12,933 nt of DNA from an archaeon. GTDB lineage: Archaea; Nanobdellota; Nanobdellia; SCGC-AAA011-G17; PNOQ01. The stretch spans positions 1 through 12,933 of the forward strand of contig JAIOSD010000026.1 of assembly GCA_021107835.1 (NCBI GenBank), read 5' to 3'. Made by a program: the position numbers and the translations under genes. Below the pieces are notes generated by a model. That model ran no database searches and was not told where the DNA came from. It saw only the letters and a list, made by a program, of their open reading frames with translations. Below, in pieces: positions 10,989 through 12,933 of this stretch (position 1 is the first letter of the stretch; each line of letters begins with the position of its first letter).

Positions 10989-11276
10989 TTATAGTCTGCT
11001 TAAAGTTTTTACTATGTTGTCGATTTCTTTTTGTTCTTTTTTAGAACGAGTTTTTTTCTTTTTTGCCTTTAGTGTATCTGCAAGTACTTTTTCCATGTAT
11101 TTTAATTTTAAGTTTGCTTCTGTGATCTCTCTTGATAGATAACCTATTGTTGTCCATAGTTGTGCTTCTTTAGGGTTTTTTGCAGATAAAATGGCTTCTT
11201 TGTTTTCAGCAGATTGTTTTATTCTACCCTCAACGTGGTCTTTTATTGCTGGATCTATTTGGTTTCTCCAATTCAT
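10989..11276 (-). CDS. 95-aa coiled-coil protein, unknown
   Basis: I do not recognise the family. The protein starts MNWRNQIDPAIKDHVEGRIK and appears helical throughout. A long charged helix from about residue 45 (TIGYLSREITEANLKLKYMEKVLADTLK) leads into a lysine-rich AKKKKTRSKKEQKEID segment that may bind nucleic acid, then a short amphipathic end. There are no cysteines, membrane segments or enzymatic motifs. A TATA element (TTATTTAAGT) centred about 29 bp before the ATG supports the start and a short leader. It stands between the aIF5A promoter and the divergent HicB-like gene. A DNA- or RNA-associated scaffold role is possible but only suggested by charge. Confidence 0.6.
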   Translation of the reverse strand: MNWRNQIDPAIKDHVEGRIKQSAENKEAILSAKNPKEAQLWTTIGYLSREITEANLKLKYMEKVLADTLKAKKKKTRSKKEQKEIDNIVKTLSRL

Positions 11277-11300
11277 CTTACTATCTGGGAGTTGTTAAAA

Positions 11301-11310
11301 ACTTAAATAA
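11301..11310 (-). promoter_or_regulatory. TATA box of the 95-aa gene
   Basis: TTATTTAAGT on the minus strand, centred about 29 bp before the ATG at 11276. Confidence 0.45.
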
Positions 11311-11337
11311 TTTTTGTTTTTTAAGGCAAGTAAATAA

Positions 11338-11347
11338 ATTTAAAAAG
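11338..11347 (+). promoter_or_regulatory. TATA box of the HicB-like gene
   Basis: ATTTAAAAAG, centred about 26 bp before the ATG at 11369, in a divergent spacer shared with the 95-aa gene. Confidence 0.45.
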
Positions 11348-11368
11348 TAATAGTTTTAGATGATACTT

Positions 11369-11536
11369 ATGAAAACTTTTACGGCCATTATTCAAAGAGA
11401 AGAAGATATGTATATTGCAACCTGTGTGGAAGTTGGTACAGTTAGTCAGGGTTTTGATATAGAAGAAGTTATTTCCAATTTAAAAGAATCTACTGAGTTA
11501 TACTTAGAAGAGTTTCCATTAGAAGTAGGTGTTTAG
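11369..11536 (+). CDS. HicB-like antitoxin, orphan
   Basis: A 55-residue protein of the HicB partial-RNase-H type: a first strand MKTFTAIIQREEDMYIATC, the family signature CVEVGTVSQGFD (19-30), then a helix IEEVISNLKESTELYLEEF. HicB normally inhibits the mRNA interferase HicA, encoded next to it. No HicA-like double-stranded-RNA-binding fold (with its GSH motif) was found on either side, so this is an orphan or has lost its partner. It also lacks the C-terminal DNA-binding domain of longer HicB proteins, which is common in archaeal short forms. The ATG lies about 26 bp below a TATA box, in a spacer divergent with the 95-aa gene. About 165 bp of non-coding or decayed DNA follows before the FKBP gene. 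Confidence 0.8.
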   Translation: MKTFTAIIQREEDMYIATCVEVGTVSQGFDIEEVISNLKESTELYLEEFPLEVGV

Positions 11537-11562
11537 CTAATACAGTACAATAATTTAAAGGA

Positions 11563-11670
11563 GTGTCAAGTTGCGCGGTTTTGAAAAGAATTATTTTAGA
11601 TTCTAAACGAAGATATGATAAACTAAGAAATTTTCTTGATTCTTCTTACCTCCTTGAACATTACAGTTAA
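11563..11670 (+). pseudogene. Weak 35-codon GTG frame after HicB, possibly a decayed partner
   Basis: A GTG-started frame (VSSCAVLKRIILDSKRRYDK, then LRNFLDSSYLLEHYS) fills most of the spacer between the HicB-like gene and FKBP. A GGAG lies too close to the GTG to act as a ribosome-binding site. It does not resemble HicA. It may be chance, or what remains of a lost partner gene. Confidence 0.2.
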
Positions 11671-11680
11671 TTTTAAATAC
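11671..11680 (+). promoter_or_regulatory. TATA box of the FKBP gene
   Basis: TTTTAAATAC, centred about 27 bp before the ATG at 11703. Confidence 0.55.
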
Positions 11681-11702
11681 TAACTAAAAACCCAGTTAAA
11701 CT

Positions 11703-12371
11703 ATGGAAAAAATAAAGAAAGGCGATTTTGTAGAATTAGAATATACTGGGAAACTTAAGGTTGGAGATAAGATTTTTGATAGCACTGATGAAGAAATTGC
11801 TAAAGAGAATAACCTTCATAATAAAAACATGGAATATGGTCCAGTAACAATTTGCATTGGCGAATATAATGTAATAAAGGGGTTAGATCATAAATTAGAA
11901 GGAAGAGAGATTGGAAAAGAATATGAGGTCGATATTGAACCAGAAGAAGGTTTTGGTAAAAAAGATCCAAAACTACTGAGAACTGTTTCTAGAGCATTAT
12001 TTCAAAAGCAAAATATGAATCCTTATCCTGGATTACAAATAAATGCCGACGGCATGGTTGGAACGGTTAGAAGTGTAAATGGTGGAAGAATTATTTTAGA
12101 TTTTAATCACCCTTTAGCTGGAAGAGTGTTAATTTACACTGTTAAAGTTAAATCACTTGTTAAAGATACTGAAAAACAAGTAAAAAATCTGATTAAATTT
12201 GGTTTATTTCTAAATGAAAGCAATTTTAAGATGGAAATTGTTGAAAATAATCTTAAAATTACGACTAAGATTAAGATTCCTGAACCATTTGAAAAGCGAT
12301 TTAAGGAAAAAGTTAAGGAATTAGTCCCAAAAATCGAAAAAATCACGTTTTTAGAGGAAAAAACAAAATAA
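11703..12371 (+). CDS. FKBP/SlyD-type peptidyl-prolyl isomerase
   Basis: A 222-residue protein. The FKBP core opens with KKGDFVELEYTGKLKVGDKIFDST (5-28), continues with YGPVTICIGEYNVIKGLDHKLEGREIGKEYEVDI (45-78), and includes the flap-type insert seen in SlyD-like archaeal FKBPs, PEEGFGKKDPKLLRTVSRALF (80-100), with the core closing at NHPLAGRVLIYTVKV. About 70 further residues (from 155) form a lysine-rich C-terminal domain with an alternating strand pattern, as in the long archaeal FKBPs. Such proteins isomerise Xaa-Pro bonds and act as folding chaperones in the cytosol. The histidine-rich metal tail of bacterial SlyD is absent. The ATG lies about 27 bp below a TATA box, implying a leaderless mRNA. 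It precedes ftsZ, which has its own promoter. Confidence 0.93.
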   Translation: MEKIKKGDFVELEYTGKLKVGDKIFDSTDEEIAKENNLHNKNMEYGPVTICIGEYNVIKGLDHKLEGREIGKEYEVDIEPEEGFGKKDPKLLRTVSRALFQKQNMNPYPGLQINADGMVGTVRSVNGGRIILDFNHPLAGRVLIYTVKVKSLVKDTEKQVKNLIKFGLFLNESNFKMEIVENNLKITTKIKIPEPFEKRFKEKVKELVPKIEKITFLEEKTK

Positions 12372-12388
12372 CCACTTTAGAATAATTA

Positions 12389-12398
12389 AATTTATAAG
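12389..12398 (+). promoter_or_regulatory. TATA box of ftsZ
   Basis: AATTTATAAG-like element. A start 25 bp downstream near 12419 would leave a leader of about 34 nt that contains GGGGG before the ATG, unlike the leaderless neighbours. Confidence 0.5.
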
Positions 12399-12440
12399 CT
12401 AAGTCAGATTTCCTCTTTTAACTTGACAATATACTCTAAA

Positions 12441-12445
12441 GGGGG
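12441..12445 (+). promoter_or_regulatory. Shine-Dalgarno-like site of ftsZ
   Basis: GGGGG, seven bases before the ATG at 12453. It is weaker than a full consensus but fits a leadered transcript. Confidence 0.45.
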
Positions 12446-12452
12446 CTATTAA

Positions 12453-12933
12453 ATGGACAGTATAATTCAAAATGCTCAGGCAAACAGTCCTGTGATTTCT
12501 GATAGGAGATTACCGGAAAGATTGAGTTCAATAGATGAAGAATTAGAAGAGATTTTATCTAGACAAAAAGCAAAAATTAAAGTTATTGGTATTGGTGGGG
12601 GTGGAAATAACACCATCAATAGGATTTCTGAAGTTGGTATTTCTGGAGCAGAAACAATTGCTATTAATACTGATGCTCAAGATTTGCTTTATACAAACGC
12701 CAGTCATAAAATCCTCGTTGGTAAAGAGATAACCAAAGGTCTTGGTGCAGGTAGTATTCCTCAAGTAGGAGAAGAAGCTGCTAGAGAGAGTGAACATGAT
12801 ATTAGGGATGCCTTAAAAGGATCTGATATGAGCTTTATCACTTGCGGTCTTGGTGGGGGAACTGGTACTGGTGGTGCCCCTGTTGTGGCAGACATTGCTA
12901 AAAAGTTGGGAATTTTGACGGTAGGTATTGTTA
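12453..12933 (+). CDS. ftsZ: Cell-division GTPase FtsZ, N-terminal part, cut by window edge
   Basis: The first 160 codons of a tubulin-fold GTPase that polymerises into the division ring. A 40-residue polar extension (MDSIIQNAQANSPVISDRRL, then an acidic IDEELEEILSRQ segment) precedes the GTPase core, which begins KIKVIGIGGGGNNTINRI. Further landmarks are INTDAQDL, KGLGAGSIPQVGEEAA, and the tubulin signature GLGGGTGTGGAP (129-140), followed by VVADIAKKLGILTVGIV at the window end. The MDSI start, the acidic linker and the GAGSIPQVGEEAARES segment resemble archaeal FtsZ1 more than FtsZ2, although the INTD segment is FtsZ2-like. This subgroup call is tentative. The gene has its own leadered promoter and a Shine-Dalgarno-like site. 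The rest of the gene is outside the window. Confidence 0.93.
   Translation, partial: MDSIIQNAQANSPVISDRRLPERLSSIDEELEEILSRQKAKIKVIGIGGGGNNTINRISEVGISGAETIAINTDAQDLLYTNASHKILVGKEITKGLGAGSIPQVGEEAARESEHDIRDALKGSDMSFITCGLGGGTGTGGAPVVADIAKKLGILTVGIV

Noticed and set aside
12555..12797. Antisense frame of 80 codons within ftsZ
   Set aside because: It is a shadow of the FtsZ coding sequence with no promoter or conserved motif.

Overview
The window looks like part of the chromosome of a low-GC archaeon, most likely a DPANN lineage of the Pacearchaeota/Woesearchaeota kind; the lineage is an inference from protein character and is not tested. The archaeal signs are ribosomal proteins uL10, uL1 and eL40, translation factor aIF5A, an Orc1/Cdc6 initiator, a site-2-type membrane protease, an FtsZ resembling archaeal FtsZ1, and promoters with a TATA box about 25 bp upstream of the start codon. 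Most of these promoters imply leaderless mRNAs. Genes are dense, neighbours often overlap or are 1 nt apart, and no tRNA, rRNA, CRISPR array or transposase was seen.

Layout. 1-1312 (minus): the 5' part of the uL10 gene (cut by the window edge), uL1, and an 86-aa unknown. 1500-2480 (minus): PRPP synthase. 2515-4234 (minus): a HemK2/Mtq2-type release-factor methyltransferase, a HEPN protein, a winged-helix/nucleotidyltransferase (MNT) protein, and a 61-aa protein with an internal repeat. 4266-4721 (minus): a conserved-looking 151-aa possible winged-helix protein. 4815-6006 (plus): a small CARF-like Rossmann protein overlapping a PAP2/AUR1-like membrane phosphatase. 6054-7415 (plus): an antitoxin-like protein without a full-length toxin, then Orc1/Cdc6. 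7540-7756 (plus): two 35-aa proteins. 7789-8367 (plus) and 8354-9091 (minus): a metallophosphoesterase and a TatD nuclease whose 3' ends overlap. 9122-10905 (minus): the operon aIF5A - eL40 - S2P protease. 10989-11276 (minus): a 95-aa coiled-coil protein. 11369-12933 (plus): an orphan HicB-like antitoxin, an FKBP/SlyD-type prolyl isomerase, and the N-terminal 160 codons of FtsZ.

The most notable structure is at 3001-4071. A perfect 24-bp direct repeat brackets the HEPN and MNT genes. Removing one repeat copy plus the cassette restores a direct 20-nt overlap between the 61-aa gene and the methyltransferase gene. The HEPN-MNT toxin-antitoxin-like pair therefore appears to have been inserted seamlessly into an older operon. 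It duplicated the methyltransferase start so that both flanking genes stayed intact, and the HEPN protein gained its last residues from the duplicated target. The MNT protein carries its own DNA-binding domain, and a 16-bp direct repeat spaced 40 bp apart spans its promoter and start, a plausible autoregulatory operator.

Four genes depart from the leaderless pattern by having a Shine-Dalgarno-like sequence: uL1, both 35-aa proteins, and FtsZ. The window also holds several defence-like or toxin-antitoxin remnants (HEPN-MNT, lone antitoxin, lone HicB, CARF-like protein) scattered among housekeeping genes.
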